This document shows positions 33,281-41,823 of a stretch of DNA of 43,072 bases, one piece after another; within the stretch, counting starts at the first letter, position 1; every line of letters starts with the position of its first letter. A program made the position numbers and the translations under genes. The DNA lies in contig NZ_WTWX01000024.1 in NCBI RefSeq assembly GCF_009870785.1, positions 1 through 43,072 on the forward strand, written 5' to 3'. Under the pieces are notes generated by a model. The model was not told the DNA's origin and ran no database searches. It was given only the letters and a program-made list of their open reading frames with translations. This DNA is from Paenibacillus sp. An7. Its GTDB lineage: Bacteria; Bacillota; Bacilli; Paenibacillales; Paenibacillaceae.

Positions 33281-34600
33281 GTGACTGAACGTTTCATATC
33301 GACGAAAAAACGCAATGTATCGCTTCATCTTCTACCGACCACAAAGTATTATAATGCTTATTTAACTTTGTCCATAGTTAATAAGGGAATGGTTATTGAT
33401 CAATATATTTTTTCCTTTATTGCACGCCTTTTAGGCAAAGTAGGGGGCGTAGATTTGAATGATTTCGAAAAGAGAGAAAAATTGTGTCAGTTATATGGTG
33501 CAAGTTATACCTTTAGTATAAACCAAAAGGGAATGGATCAGATCGCTTCTTACTCAATAAAAGTCGTTCAACCTCACTTTTTAAAGGGTAAGGAATCTCC
33601 CTCTTGGAAAGCACTTAAGCTGTTGTCTGACTTGATATTCCATCCTTCTCGCCAGGATGGATGGGTTTTTGATAGCAAAAGAATTAAAGAAGAAATTGAG
33701 ACTTTTCGGCATACCATGAAACGGACGTACTCTGACCCAAGCTCTATATTAAAGAGTCGATGTCTATCTTATATGGGCTATGATTCTGAGAAGATTGATT
33801 TCTCTTCTGTTAGTCAAGAAAGTAAATCTCCTATACAAGAGGACCATATATATGAAGCCTATGAAAAAATACTCCGTTTGCCAATACACATTCATATTAT
33901 TGGCGACGTAAATCCGAACGATTACTCTGATGAAGTACTTTCTTGGTTCACATCTCCGTCACCAAAAAATTCTCTTGAAAATTCCTTTGAATCTCTTGAT
34001 AGAGCAAATTCAAAATTATTAAAAAACAAACAGCATTCACTAATGATTGAACATGGGAACTTTCATCAGTGCAAATTAAGCATTGCCTATAAGACGCACG
34101 TCACTTATGGTTCTCCTAACTTTGCAGCTTTGTTTGTATTTCACAAGTTATTTGCTTCCGGTCCGATGTCTAAACTGAATTTTGAGCTTCGGCGAAGGAA
34201 ACAATTAGTATATGAAGTTATGAGTGAATTAGATCGTTTCAGACAACTTATTCATATAAACACGAGCACAACGGTAGGGAATACCGCTGATATTTTATTA
34301 ATCATTGATAAAGAACTTAAACTAATTGCTGAAGGAAGGTTGGATAAAGAAGAAGTCACGCGAGCAGTTGAAGGAGTTCTTCACTATATGAAGGTTGGAA
34401 TGGATCTCCCGGAGCAAGAGATTGATGTCCACCTGGACCAATGCCTAACAGAAACTAATATGAATTCTGCAGATTTCATAGAATTAATTAATACCGTTAC
34501 TGTAGAAGAGATAACACAAATAGCGAACAATCTCGAAAAAGCTATCACATGGGTCCTTTTTCCTAATGAACCGGTAGATAAAAGTGGGAAGGGGGCATAA
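33281..34600 (+). CDS. M16-family peptidase homologue, inactive subunit (YmfF-like)
   Basis: 439 residues, GTG start with GGAGGTGA six bases upstream. Overall M16 fold (LLGKVGGVDLNDFEKREKLC, LELRRRKQLVYEVMSELDRF with the Arg/Tyr pair of the C-terminal domain), but the zinc motif HXXEH is absent from the N-terminal domain. Such catalytically silent subunits pair with an active one, as in YmfF/YmfH or AlbE/AlbF of subtilosin A. The active partner is the next gene. Retained Arg-Tyr (RKQLVY) suggests it supplies substrate-binding residues to the shared active site. Confidence 0.82.
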   Translation: MTERFISTKKRNVSLHLLPTTKYYNAYLTLSIVNKGMVIDQYIFSFIARLLGKVGGVDLNDFEKREKLCQLYGASYTFSINQKGMDQIASYSIKVVQPHFLKGKESPSWKALKLLSDLIFHPSRQDGWVFDSKRIKEEIETFRHTMKRTYSDPSSILKSRCLSYMGYDSEKIDFSSVSQESKSPIQEDHIYEAYEKILRLPIHIHIIGDVNPNDYSDEVLSWFTSPSPKNSLENSFESLDRANSKLLKNKQHSLMIEHGNFHQCKLSIAYKTHVTYGSPNFAALFVFHKLFASGPMSKLNFELRRRKQLVYEVMSELDRFRQLIHINTSTTVGNTADILLIIDKELKLIAEGRLDKEEVTRAVEGVLHYMKVGMDLPEQEIDVHLDQCLTETNMNSADFIELINTVTVEEITQIANNLEKAITWVLFPNEPVDKSGKGA

Positions 34601-34603
34601 TTT

Positions 34604-35857
34604 ATGAAGTTTTTGCTTGATCAAGAAATGATGGTTTATCGTTTATCCAATGGGATGCGAGTTCAAATTCTACCTAGGCCATATCATGTTCATACATTCT
34701 CTGCACTGAGCATTTCATATGGCGCAATACATGATAGTATAGGAAAAGATTACAATGTGGATCTACCATTTGCTCCTCATCCTTACGGAACAGCACACTT
34801 TTTGGAGCATATGATGTTCTACCAACCGGGAAAGTCTGCTAAACAACAGCTTCATGACCGAGGTGCGTCTACTTCCGCACTAACTCGATATGATGTGACG
34901 ACATATCAGCTGGCTTCTACGGAGTGTTTTCAAAGTAATCTCTCTTTGTTTTTAGATTTTATTTTTACTCCTTACTTTCAAGAGGAACATATTCAAGCAG
35001 AAAAATCAATTATTAAACAAGAGCTAGGCAATTATACGGATGAACCAGTATGGTTATGCATGCAGCAGCTCCTTTCTATGCTATATGGAGAAAATCATGT
35101 CTTAGCCAAGGATGTGGCAGGGACCGAGATTAGTATAGAAGAGATAACCCCTTTTGTATTACAGAGTGTATATCAACAGTATTATACGCCTAGCCAGATG
35201 GCTTTGACGATAGCAGGCCCAGTAAATGCAGACTTCATAGTTGACTTTTTGGAGAAAAAGTTGCCTTTAAATATTTCATCGACGTCAAATGAAACATGGA
35301 AACTTCCTATATCATGCTCTGAAGACTTTTATAGAGAAATACCTGGATTTCAGGCAATTCCAATCGTCCAATTTGGCTTTCGAGGTAACTTAACTCATAC
35401 GTCGGAAAGAGAGCTAGTTACACTGATGATAGGGATTGAAGCTCTACTTGGAGAAAACTCATCATTTTTTCAGAATGCCGTTCACAGAGGTTTGATTAAT
35501 AAAACAGCCTCATGGGAGCATTATTATCGATCTTCTTTTGCATTTTCTATCATGAGTGGTTTTTCAATTGATCCAAGAGAGCTTTATAATCAGGTTATTT
35601 CTTGTCTTGAAGCGTTACCACGCAAGGGCATAGATAAGAAGATTATAGATATGAGCCGAATGAAATGCATCGGTCTTCATTACTCAGAGTTAGACTCGCT
35701 AAAGTATGCGTGCATGAAAGTATCCGAAAATGCATTAATTGGTTTGAATCATATAAAGTTGGGTGAATTGCTTCTTCAGCCAACATATGAAGAAATTAAT
35801 AGTTTATTATACGAATATGCTGTCCCTGAGAAGCTTAGGATGTCTGTCATTACTTAG
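34604..35857 (+). CDS. M16-family zinc peptidase, active subunit (YmfH-like)
   Basis: 417 residues. The inverted zinc motif HFLEH (His65, Glu68, His69) and the downstream Glu (EKSIIKQEL, Glu133/Glu140) are intact. Three bases separate it from the inactive partner gene, so they form a heterodimer. In RiPP pathways M16 pairs remove leaders or cleave the modified peptide; here the task would be to release several units from the repeat precursor. A cytoplasmic location is expected as neither subunit has a signal peptide. Confidence 0.88.
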   Translation: MKFLLDQEMMVYRLSNGMRVQILPRPYHVHTFSALSISYGAIHDSIGKDYNVDLPFAPHPYGTAHFLEHMMFYQPGKSAKQQLHDRGASTSALTRYDVTTYQLASTECFQSNLSLFLDFIFTPYFQEEHIQAEKSIIKQELGNYTDEPVWLCMQQLLSMLYGENHVLAKDVAGTEISIEEITPFVLQSVYQQYYTPSQMALTIAGPVNADFIVDFLEKKLPLNISSTSNETWKLPISCSEDFYREIPGFQAIPIVQFGFRGNLTHTSERELVTLMIGIEALLGENSSFFQNAVHRGLINKTASWEHYYRSSFAFSIMSGFSIDPRELYNQVISCLEALPRKGIDKKIIDMSRMKCIGLHYSELDSLKYACMKVSENALIGLNHIKLGELLLQPTYEEINSLLYEYAVPEKLRMSVIT

Positions 35858-35885
35858 TGCTCTCTCTCAGAAGGAATGAAATTGT

Positions 35886-36587
35886 ATGAAAAATAGTATA
35901 CTTGATATTTGGATTAATTACACATCCAGAAAGAGATGTCTAACGTTAGATCCCGAACCGAGTGAAGTGTTAAACGAGGCAGAAATAAAGAGGATGCTTA
36001 AATACAACTCGATGGAGAGCAGGAAACAGTTTACTGCCTCAAGATCATTTTTAAAATATGTACTCGGTCAATATATGGGATGTCCTCCGAATGAAATACA
36101 GATAAGATATCAACAAAATGGAAAACCCTATGTTTGTGAAGGACCAGAATTTAATTTATCACATACTAAATTCCTTACTTCAATCGTTGTTGCAAGTTGT
36201 CCGGTCGGTATCGATATCGAAAAGATTCGTAAGATGCAGCATGTGAAACGTATTGCATCTCGGTTTCTGACCCCATTTGAGCAAACATACTGTTTATCCT
36301 CAAGTAATAACAGAGAACAAACAATATCACTATTGAACATACTGACTCGTAAGGAGGCATTTGCTAAAGCCACCGGATTAGGGATTGGAGGACAATGGCT
36401 TAAGTTTAATACAATGGAGGATAACTATTCCTGGATTCGACACCCTAAATCAGAACATGGAGAGCCGTACACAACTCGATCGCTGCATTTCTCAGATAAC
36501 TATATTGGAGCAGTCTGTTACAAAGGCACAGGGTTTATGCGACTTAAATACCATATTTGTAACGATTTGAAGATATTTAATCGTTAA
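35886..36587 (+). CDS. Sfp-type phosphopantetheinyl transferase
   Basis: 233 residues with the family motifs in order: FNLSHT (89-94), VGIDIE (Asp110, Glu112, Mg binding) and RKEAFAKATGLG (Glu157, Lys161). It transfers phosphopantetheine from CoA to Ser40 of the cluster ACP. GAAGGAATG precedes ATG. It is the last gene of the operon; an in-cluster PPTase supports the idea that the carrier is specialised and the cluster is self-contained. Only a weak terminator-like stem (ACGCA..TGCGG then TTTTTT at about 36617-36640) follows. Confidence 0.9.
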   Translation: MKNSILDIWINYTSRKRCLTLDPEPSEVLNEAEIKRMLKYNSMESRKQFTASRSFLKYVLGQYMGCPPNEIQIRYQQNGKPYVCEGPEFNLSHTKFLTSIVVASCPVGIDIEKIRKMQHVKRIASRFLTPFEQTYCLSSSNNREQTISLLNILTRKEAFAKATGLGIGGQWLKFNTMEDNYSWIRHPKSEHGEPYTTRSLHFSDNYIGAVCYKGTGFMRLKYHICNDLKIFNR

Positions 36588-36647
36588 GATTGACCCCGTA
36601 TCTATTGTTGGACGTCAACGCATATATACTGCGGTTTTTTATTTATT

Positions 36648-36691
36648 GTATAGAGGTTCTTGTCGTCTACTCAAGACAAGAACTTCTATAC
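36648..36691. repeat. 17-bp inverted repeat after the cluster
   Basis: GTATAGAGGTTCTTGTC 36648-36664 and GACAAGAACTTCTATAC 36675-36691 pair at 16 of 17 positions plus one G.T. A shorter relative (CTTGTC...GACAAG with TCGA repeats) occurs at 40724-40745. No T-run follows, so it is not an ordinary terminator; it could be a binding site or the end of a mobile element. Confidence 0.6.
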
Positions 36692-36719
36692 GACGTAAAT
36701 TACCCAGATTAATTTACAT

Positions 36720-36776
36720 TATATACATATAGTCTCACTGTTTGAAGAAAACGCAGCAATAGATATTGGCTTATAG
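36720..36776 (+). pseudogene. 3'-end fragment of the recombinase gene
   Basis: TCACTGTTTGAAGAAAACGCAGCAATAGATATTGGCTTATAG matches the last ~42 bases of the intact recombinase (10118-10159; four or so substitutions), including the stop region. Together with the relic at 18625 it brackets the biosynthetic cluster. Confidence 0.75.
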
Positions 36777-36807
36777 ATTCAGTGTCCCGAACTTGAAATA
36801 GTCGTTT

Positions 36808-37079
36808 CTAAAAGCTTCCTTCTCCATGCACAATCTTTTCAAAGATAATCACTTCGGACTGAACAATATGTGAAGCAACGGCAACAATCAAATGTTCTTT
36901 CTTGGGAAATAGCGGAATACAGTAGCTACGCCAAGGCTTGCAGCCTTGGCGATTTCCTGCATGGTAGCCTTTTCGAACCCTTGCTGAGAGAAAATAGAAA
37001 TGGCAACTTCAATGATGCTTAAACGGCGTTTCTCTCGGAGCTCGCTTCGTTCATTTTCCTGTCGTTGTCGGGGTTGAAT
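36808..37079 (-). pseudogene. frameshifted, truncated TetR-family regulator
   Basis: Minus-strand translation gives a clear TetR N-terminus: RRLSIIEVAISIFSQQGFEK, ATMQEIAKAASLGVATVFRY, then FP-KEHLIVAVASHIVQSEVI. One base is missing in the FP-KEH segment (TATTTCCCAAGAAAGAACAT), which puts a stop two codons later, and the protein ends after about 75-90 residues, lacking the ligand domain. The expected ATG after AAGGAGG is ATT (37079). Non-functional relic. Confidence 0.8.
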
Positions 37080-37635
37080 AGAGATAACCTCCTTGTCTCT
37101 GTAACTCAGGTTATGCTAAGAATTGCAATTCTATTTGTCAACGAAGCAAGGCATTAAACGATTTTTTACTCAAATATCCCTAATCAGAACACTAGCCAAG
37201 ATAAACTATAAAGGGAGAAGACTTCATTATAAATGAACAAACAGAATGGTTATTGCTGCAACATATGAGAACCAGAACAAAGATTATTATCTCTGTACTT
37301 ATCATTGTATGCATAACAGCCTAGACGTCAGCCTAAGCATTAAACGCCCGCATGAATGCAAAATCTACAATATTAATCGAATAATATGGTACAAAAATGC
37401 TTGAATCATAACTATTAAAAAATTTTGGGTTCTCAGAACTAAAATCGACAACAAATATTAAACATTAGATTCAGTTAGGTTTGAAAATATAGGGGAGGAG
37501 TTAGAGGGAGGTTCAGGGAAGATTTTACAAAGTAGTCTCATAGACCTACAAAATGCCTTGTAAGTAGGTCAAAAGAAGTATAGAATATTTAGGAGGAACT
37601 GATTATTTTTGAAAAAATCGTAAGGAGGAGCCCTA
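37080..37635. other. intergenic, no supported gene
   Basis: Only short frames, among them a 19-codon one with a signal-like sequence (MRTRTKIIISVLIIVCITA, about 37264-37323) that ends immediately after the hydrophobic stretch and is likely a relic. AAGGAGG of the next gene lies at 37622-37628. Confidence 0.4.
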
Positions 37636-37770
37636 ATGTCTTACATCGATCTATCAGCAGAAGAGCTACAAAGATTAATTTCTCTTTTCCCGCCCACATT
37701 AGATCTAGAAGATCGTACTCTTTGTAATAAGCTAACATTGATCCTTGAAAGAGATAAGGAAAAAAAATAA
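37636..37770 (+). CDS. 44-residue helical protein
   Basis: AAGGAGG seven bases before ATG gives strong support. Product starts MSYIDLSAEELQRLISLFPP and ends with a charged helix (LILERDKEKK). Overlaps the next gene by 26 bases, so the two are coupled. No family recognised; it may bind the partner. Confidence 0.55.
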   Translation: MSYIDLSAEELQRLISLFPPTLDLEDRTLCNKLTLILERDKEKK

Positions 37771-38089
37771 ATATGATTATCTTATTGAACATTACTCAAA
37801 TTCTCGGTTATTAGAAATATTTGCTCTACCAGAATCACTTATGAATTTAGATGTAGAGACTTACTTTGGACAATATGAGGGGAAAACTTATAAGAGTGTT
37901 ATCAAATACTTAAAACGTAATAAGTATTTTAATATGAGAGACTTAATGGACCTCACAATTTATAAATTAGGTAACATCCGGTACATTGGCCCTGTAGGAA
38001 GAGTGGCTGTTTTTGATGCGTTAGGCTCTTATATAATAGATATAGCCAAGATTAATGAAGCAGAGAAGATGGGTAATACAAACTTATAG
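37745..38089 (+). CDS. RpoA-CTD-like helix-hairpin-helix protein
   Basis: 114 residues by the TTG start at 37745 inside the previous gene; the first in-frame ATG (37842) would lose 32 residues. The C-terminal half, LTIYKLGNIRYIGPVGRVAVFDAL, resembles the helix-hairpin-helix segment of RNA polymerase alpha C-terminal domains. A DNA- or polymerase-contact role is inferred; the N-terminal half is unassigned. No obvious terminator follows. Confidence 0.45.
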   Translation: MKEIRKKNKYDYLIEHYSNSRLLEIFALPESLMNLDVETYFGQYEGKTYKSVIKYLKRNKYFNMRDLMDLTIYKLGNIRYIGPVGRVAVFDALGSYIIDIAKINEAEKMGNTNL

Positions 38090-38424
38090 AAGAGATCTTT
38101 ATCTGAGAAACAACAGATACCTATACAAGATTTTTGCTTATGTTAAGATTTATACTATGATTTAGCATTAATGAAGAAGTTCGAAATCATATTTACATTG
38201 AAAATAATTAAAAAAAGTATTACTACATAACACCAAATTATATATACGTTTGTTAGCTCAAAACTTTTAAACTTGCCCAAAATAGGTTCGGTATCGTACC
38301 GAACTCATTCATACTTTAGAGCAGGGATTAGGGTTACATTAGCCCAAATGGTGGCGCCATGATTCTACTAACGAGCTCTTTATATATAAGGGAATTTTAT
38401 AATGGCTTTTAACAACTAGAGAGG
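38090..38424. other. intergenic
   Basis: No gene visible. An inverted repeat GTTCGGTATCGTACCGAAC around 38285-38303 (GTTCGGTA/TACCGAAC) could be an operator for the lipoprotein gene downstream. Confidence 0.5.
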
Positions 38425-38433
38425 GTGTTTTTT

Positions 38434-38910
38434 TTGAAGAAGTTATCTATTTTGCTTATGGCGATATGTTTTGTTTTCGTTGCGGCAGGTTGCAGCAAGG
38501 CGAATGGAAAGTTTGAATTTCTAATTCCAGAAGATTACGTTGGATGGGCTTATATCATATACGATCAATCAGAGTATTCAGAGATTAAGAAGGAGGACGG
38601 AGTGACTACCTTCCGAATCGGAGAGGATGGCATCCTTAAAACATCTAACAAAGATGCTTTTTATGGTACTTCGACTGACAGATACTTTTATGTAGACGAA
38701 GAAGGAAATAAGGTAAAGGAACTTGACCAAATAGAGGATATTCATAATAAGGGCGCAGGAAAGATGGACGGAGGAGGCGGAGTCAAGAACGGTGTAGAAT
38801 ATACTATCGAAGCACTTCCAGTTGTCGAGTCCTTTTTTGTAGGGGACATGAGTTTGATGAAGAACTACAAAGAAGTTTATCCAGAAGACGAAATGGAACA
38901 AATAAAGTAA
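38434..38910 (+). CDS. secreted lipoprotein, unknown
   Basis: About 158 residues from the TTG at 38434 (MKKLSILLMAI...), ten bases after GAGAGGG; the GTG at 38425 abuts that site. Lipoprotein signal with lipobox VAAGC (Cys about 20). The mature protein is acidic with a Gly-rich turn (KMDGGGGVKNGVEY) and no recognised domain. A terminator follows at 38923. Likely anchored on the outer face of the membrane. Confidence 0.7.
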   Translation: MKKLSILLMAICFVFVAAGCSKANGKFEFLIPEDYVGWAYIIYDQSEYSEIKKEDGVTTFRIGEDGILKTSNKDAFYGTSTDRYFYVDEEGNKVKELDQIEDIHNKGAGKMDGGGGVKNGVEYTIEALPVVESFFVGDMSLMKNYKEVYPEDEMEQIK

Positions 38911-38922
38911 ACAACTAAAGCA

Positions 38923-38955
38923 AGAGCAGCGGCGATATGTCCGTTGCTCTATTTT
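38923..38955 (+). terminator. terminator of the lipoprotein gene
   Basis: AGAGCAGCGG 38923-38932 pairs with CCGTTGCTCT 38941-38950 (one wobble), followed by ATTTTAATT. Confidence 0.7.
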
Positions 38956-39058
38956 AATTAACGATGTTATAGATAAAAGCAAAGGATTTCAATTTTCAGA
39001 CCATTTTATAACTAAGTGTCGCACTTCATGTTACAATCCGTCATTAGAAAAATAAATT

Positions 39059-39433
39059 CATGTTTATAACTCCAGAAAATTTGTACAAAGTAGCTGGTGA
39101 GCTCCAGATTGACCCCCGTGTAAGCCAGGAAGTTCCATCTGTAAGGATAATATTAAAAGAGAAGGCCTCCGCTCCGGATGGAGTGTTCCGCATCCTTCAC
39201 TTGAGGATGGTGTTCTTTATATCAAAAATTTAGAAGAAAAATATTACTTAGACCTTGCAAATAATCAACTATCAAGGATCAAAGAAGAAAAATACATCCA
39301 TGAAGATGATGCCGTTATAAAACTTCTTGGATTCGATTATAGTGCTTGTGAAGATACATTATTGGACAATGGCAGGAAAGCTCGTGACCCCGTTTTTGTA
39401 CAATTCTCATTCGTACGTTTAAAGCTGGCTTAA
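39059..39433 (+). pseudogene. frameshifted hypothetical gene
   Basis: The frame from ATG 39059 (MFITPENLYKVAGELQ) reads to about 39165, then coding sense moves to another frame (VPHPSLEDGVLYIKNLEEKY ... FGFDYSACEDTLLDNG-like, ending at TAA 39433). Combined they would give a protein of about 120 residues. One insertion or deletion near 39160-39190 explains it. A sequencing error cannot be excluded. No family recognised. Confidence 0.55.
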
Positions 39434-39450
39434 AGCCAGCTTCTTATATT
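39422..39450 (+). terminator. terminator
   Basis: Perfect 10-bp stem AAGCTGGCTT 39422-39431 / AAGCCAGCTT 39433-39442 followed by CTTATATTT; overlaps the end of the frameshifted gene. Confidence 0.65.
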
Positions 39451-39594
39451 TATCTAATACCCCTTCTTCAGCAAAACGAGAACGTTTAGTTCTTATGCAG
39501 TTCATAATTTCATAGGAAAGATGCTCGCAGTAGTATTGATAGGAGTTTATTTTGATATAATGCTAGTAATACGAAGTAGGAAGGAAAATGGCTA

Positions 39595-40326
39595 ATGTTT
39601 AATCAAATTGATGCTCTTCGAATAGAGGTCGATAAAAAACGCCCGATCAATCCCAAGCTTATGAACACCATTGCTCAAAAATTCCGTGAAGAGTGGACTT
39701 ATCATACGAATGCAATTGAAGGCAATACATTCACTTATCGTGAAACAGCATTCTTCTTAAGAGAAGGACTGACCGTAAAAGGGAAATCATTAAGAGAACA
39801 TTTAGAAATAATAAACCATGCAGAAGCTATAGATTACCTAAATGACGCAATCAAACAGAGAGATCTAAACGAAAGCATTATTAAAGATTTTCATGCCATT
39901 CTATTTCAGGGAGTAAGGGACATTGACTTTTCTCCTGGAGTTTATAAGAAGATGGATAATCATGTGCTAACTATGTCCGGTAATATCCATCAGTATACTC
40001 CTGCAGTACAAGTGCCGTATGAAATGGAACATCTCATTGTATGGTACAATGAAAACTTAGATATGCATCCTGTCAAACTAGCAGCAGTACTGCATCATAA
40101 ACTCGTTGCTATCCATCCATTTACAGATGGAAATGGTAGGGTCAGTCGGCTTGCTATGAACTTTATACTACTTAAAAACGGTTATCCTCCTGCTATCATT
40201 CGTAATGAGAAACGTGAAGATTACTATGTTGCCTTGGAGCAAGCGGATAATGGAGATTTAGAGCCAATTATTAATCTAATTGCATTGGAAGTTAAGTCCA
40301 GTCTTGAGATGATGCTATCTGTATAA
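39595..40326 (+). CDS. Fic-domain protein (adenylyltransferase-type)
   Basis: 243 residues with the complete Fic motif HPFTDGNGRVSRL (about 178-190), containing the catalytic His and the anion-binding GNGR. An N-terminal inhibitory-helix motif, HTNAIEGNTFT (about 37-47, with the (S/T)xxxE(G/N) pattern), marks a class II Fic protein whose Glu blocks productive ATP binding until relieved. Such enzymes AMPylate target proteins. Start ATG follows AAGGAAAATGGCTA. No antitoxin gene is adjacent, as expected where the inhibitor is in the same chain. Target unknown. Confidence 0.92.
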   Translation: MFNQIDALRIEVDKKRPINPKLMNTIAQKFREEWTYHTNAIEGNTFTYRETAFFLREGLTVKGKSLREHLEIINHAEAIDYLNDAIKQRDLNESIIKDFHAILFQGVRDIDFSPGVYKKMDNHVLTMSGNIHQYTPAVQVPYEMEHLIVWYNENLDMHPVKLAAVLHHKLVAIHPFTDGNGRVSRLAMNFILLKNGYPPAIIRNEKREDYYVALEQADNGDLEPIINLIALEVKSSLEMMLSV

Positions 40327-40370
40327 TAGCAAGTAGCGTCATTTATTACACAAATTAAGAAAATAAAAAA

Positions 40371-40403
40371 AGAAAACCCTAGTCCAAAAAGACTGGGGTT
40401 CTT
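40371..40403 (-). terminator. terminator-like hairpin
   Basis: AACCCTAGTC 40375-40384 with GACTGGGGTT 40391-40400 (one wobble). The A-run on the left makes it a minus-strand terminator, though no minus-strand gene is seen to the right; it may also act on the Fic transcript. Confidence 0.5.
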
Positions 40404-41056
40404 ATCATTGCTCTCTTATTTACCTATCGGTCACATTTGTTAAACTGAACCATTAACTGATGATTCAGATCAATCCAAATAGAAGTATGGAATTCTCAAA
40501 GTCTACGGTGAGTGAGTTATGGAAAAGGAGGGGCAGGGTAAAAATATATTATTTATGTTAACAATGCACTTCATCCTTACAGGTTTCTTTTTTAAGGAAC
40601 TACCTCTAATTGACAATGATGATCTCAGAACACTAAGTTTGTTTATGTCTCAGGACAAAAACATTGTCCCCTTTGAAAAAAAGTCGCCATTTTAGCGGCT
40701 TTTTTGTGTTATCGGTACAAGTTCTTGTCTCGAGTCGAGGACAAGATTAGACCAGAATTCGCAGGATTTCTCCTTAATCGAAATGAGAAAAACGAAAGAA
40801 TAGGAGAATCAGGTAGCCAAAGACGACGTAAAAGGGCATGCGGAAACAAAGGTATTTACCTAATACCCATAACATTCCATACGCACGTCTCCACTTCACC
40901 TTAGCGATTCTCACTCACCCGTGATCTATGCTGGATTTATCATGTTAGTTAGGTTCCAGTATTGCAGATAGACCTGTTGGGATCAGTTGTTGAAATTGAT
41001 GCACGTGGCTGAAGTGAAATTTAGCTAGTAGGCATATTTAAATATATCTCAGCTAA
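40404..41056. other. intergenic region with repeat, no gene
   Basis: A bidirectional hairpin with A/T runs lies at 40675-40705 (AAAAAAGTCGC / GCGGCTTTTTT, one wobble). The inverted repeat at 40724-40745 and the left copy of the ~127-bp direct repeat at 40755 follow. Frames in this stretch lack ribosome binding sites. Confidence 0.5.
40755..40881. repeat. ~127-bp direct repeat, copy 1
   Basis: Starts GAATTCGCAGGATTTCTCCT and ends ATACCCATAACATTCCATA; matches 42944-43070 over its whole length with scattered differences and a few indels. The copy at 42944 keeps an open frame (EFAGLLLSQMEKNERLGEVG...), so the repeat may derive from a small gene end. Confidence 0.85.
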
Positions 41057-41272
41057 TTTCGATATGAGACTATCCGCCACGGTTTATTTGATTGGATTTC
41101 AAGCAAAGAGGTGCCATTTTCCCATTGCATTGCTGGAAATATGTACGACACGATTGGCTTCAAAAGTGCTTACTTGTTCTTAGATATTGTTGTATTAATT
41201 TTTACAGTCGTAACCATGTTCACACTGTTTCGTGAAGAAAAGGATGAATTAGGAAATCTAAGTCCTGGTTAG
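41057..41272 (+). pseudogene. C-terminal fragment of an MFS-like transporter
   Basis: A stop-bounded frame with a membrane helix (FKSAYLFLDIVVLIFTVVTM) and a charged cytoplasmic tail (FREEKDELGNLSPG). It has no start. The pattern, GLFDWISSKE ... loop, then last helix, fits the end of a major-facilitator sugar-type transporter; the rest is gone. Confidence 0.55.
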
Positions 41273-41324
41273 GCTCCAGTGATTTATGATTTAAGTAAAA
41301 TTAACTAAAGGCATAGTTGATACC

Positions 41325-41444
41325 ATGGTAACCATTAAGGATATAGCGAGACATTCTAGCGTTTCAACTACAACGGTTTCAAGAATATTGAGTAATGATC
41401 CGACACTTTCTGTTTCTGAGGAATTGGTCTTATTATATCAGTAG
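41325..41444 (+). pseudogene. truncated LacI-family regulator
   Basis: A 39-codon frame with a textbook LacI N-terminus: MVTIKDIARHSSVSTTTVSR, ILSNDPTLSVSEE, then a premature stop. Only the DNA-binding headpiece remains. It follows the transporter fragment, consistent with a lost sugar-uptake locus. Confidence 0.8.
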
Positions 41445-41718
41445 CCAGGGTAGAACGTAACTGCACGTGGGGCTTCGCCCCCGTCAGCTAAACGGTTCGC
41501 CCCTACTTGTAGAAACATGATTGAGGCTGGTTGGGACTAAGATCTCGTATAACAAGCGAAGCTGTGACACTGCAAGGAGGAATTAGGGGTACTGGCAAAT
41601 CACTAGTTTAGTTGTAGAAGGATGATGGACAAGAACATCATGTTGTTTTCCGATTTGGCGTAGAGCCCATTTTGTAAGGATTTTTTTGATTATAAAGGAT
41701 AAATATCATTCATTGATG
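41445..41718. other. intergenic, no gene
   Basis: Contains only short frames. A GC-richer patch (GTGGGGCTTCGCCCCCG, a stem GGGGC-TTC-GCCCC at about 41471-41483) is visible; its role is unknown. Confidence 0.4.
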
Positions 41719-41797
41719 TATCACAATGTGATATAACTCTTGATGTATATATCACATTGTGATATATTATTTTCAAATATATCGTTTTGTGATATAT
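41719..41797 (+). promoter_or_regulatory. three palindromic PadR operators
   Basis: TATCACAATGTGATATA at 41719-41735, TATATCACATTGTGATATAT at 41747-41766 and ATATCGTTTTGTGATATAT at 41779-41797 share the dyad ATATCAC-N2-3-GTGATAT. They lie immediately before the PadR gene, the usual place for PadR autoregulation. Confidence 0.8.
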
Positions 41798-41823
41798 ATT
41801 AAAGAGATATAGAAGGTGATGGG

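Noticed and set aside
37589..37792. A 67-codon hydrophobic minus-strand frame
   Set aside because: Antisense to the 44-residue gene with a strong ribosome binding site; hydrophobic only because it is the complement of Lys/Glu-rich codons.
40704..40904. A 66-codon frame over the left 127-bp repeat
   Set aside because: Starts within a terminator hairpin, lacks a ribosome binding site, and the equivalent frame in the right copy is different.
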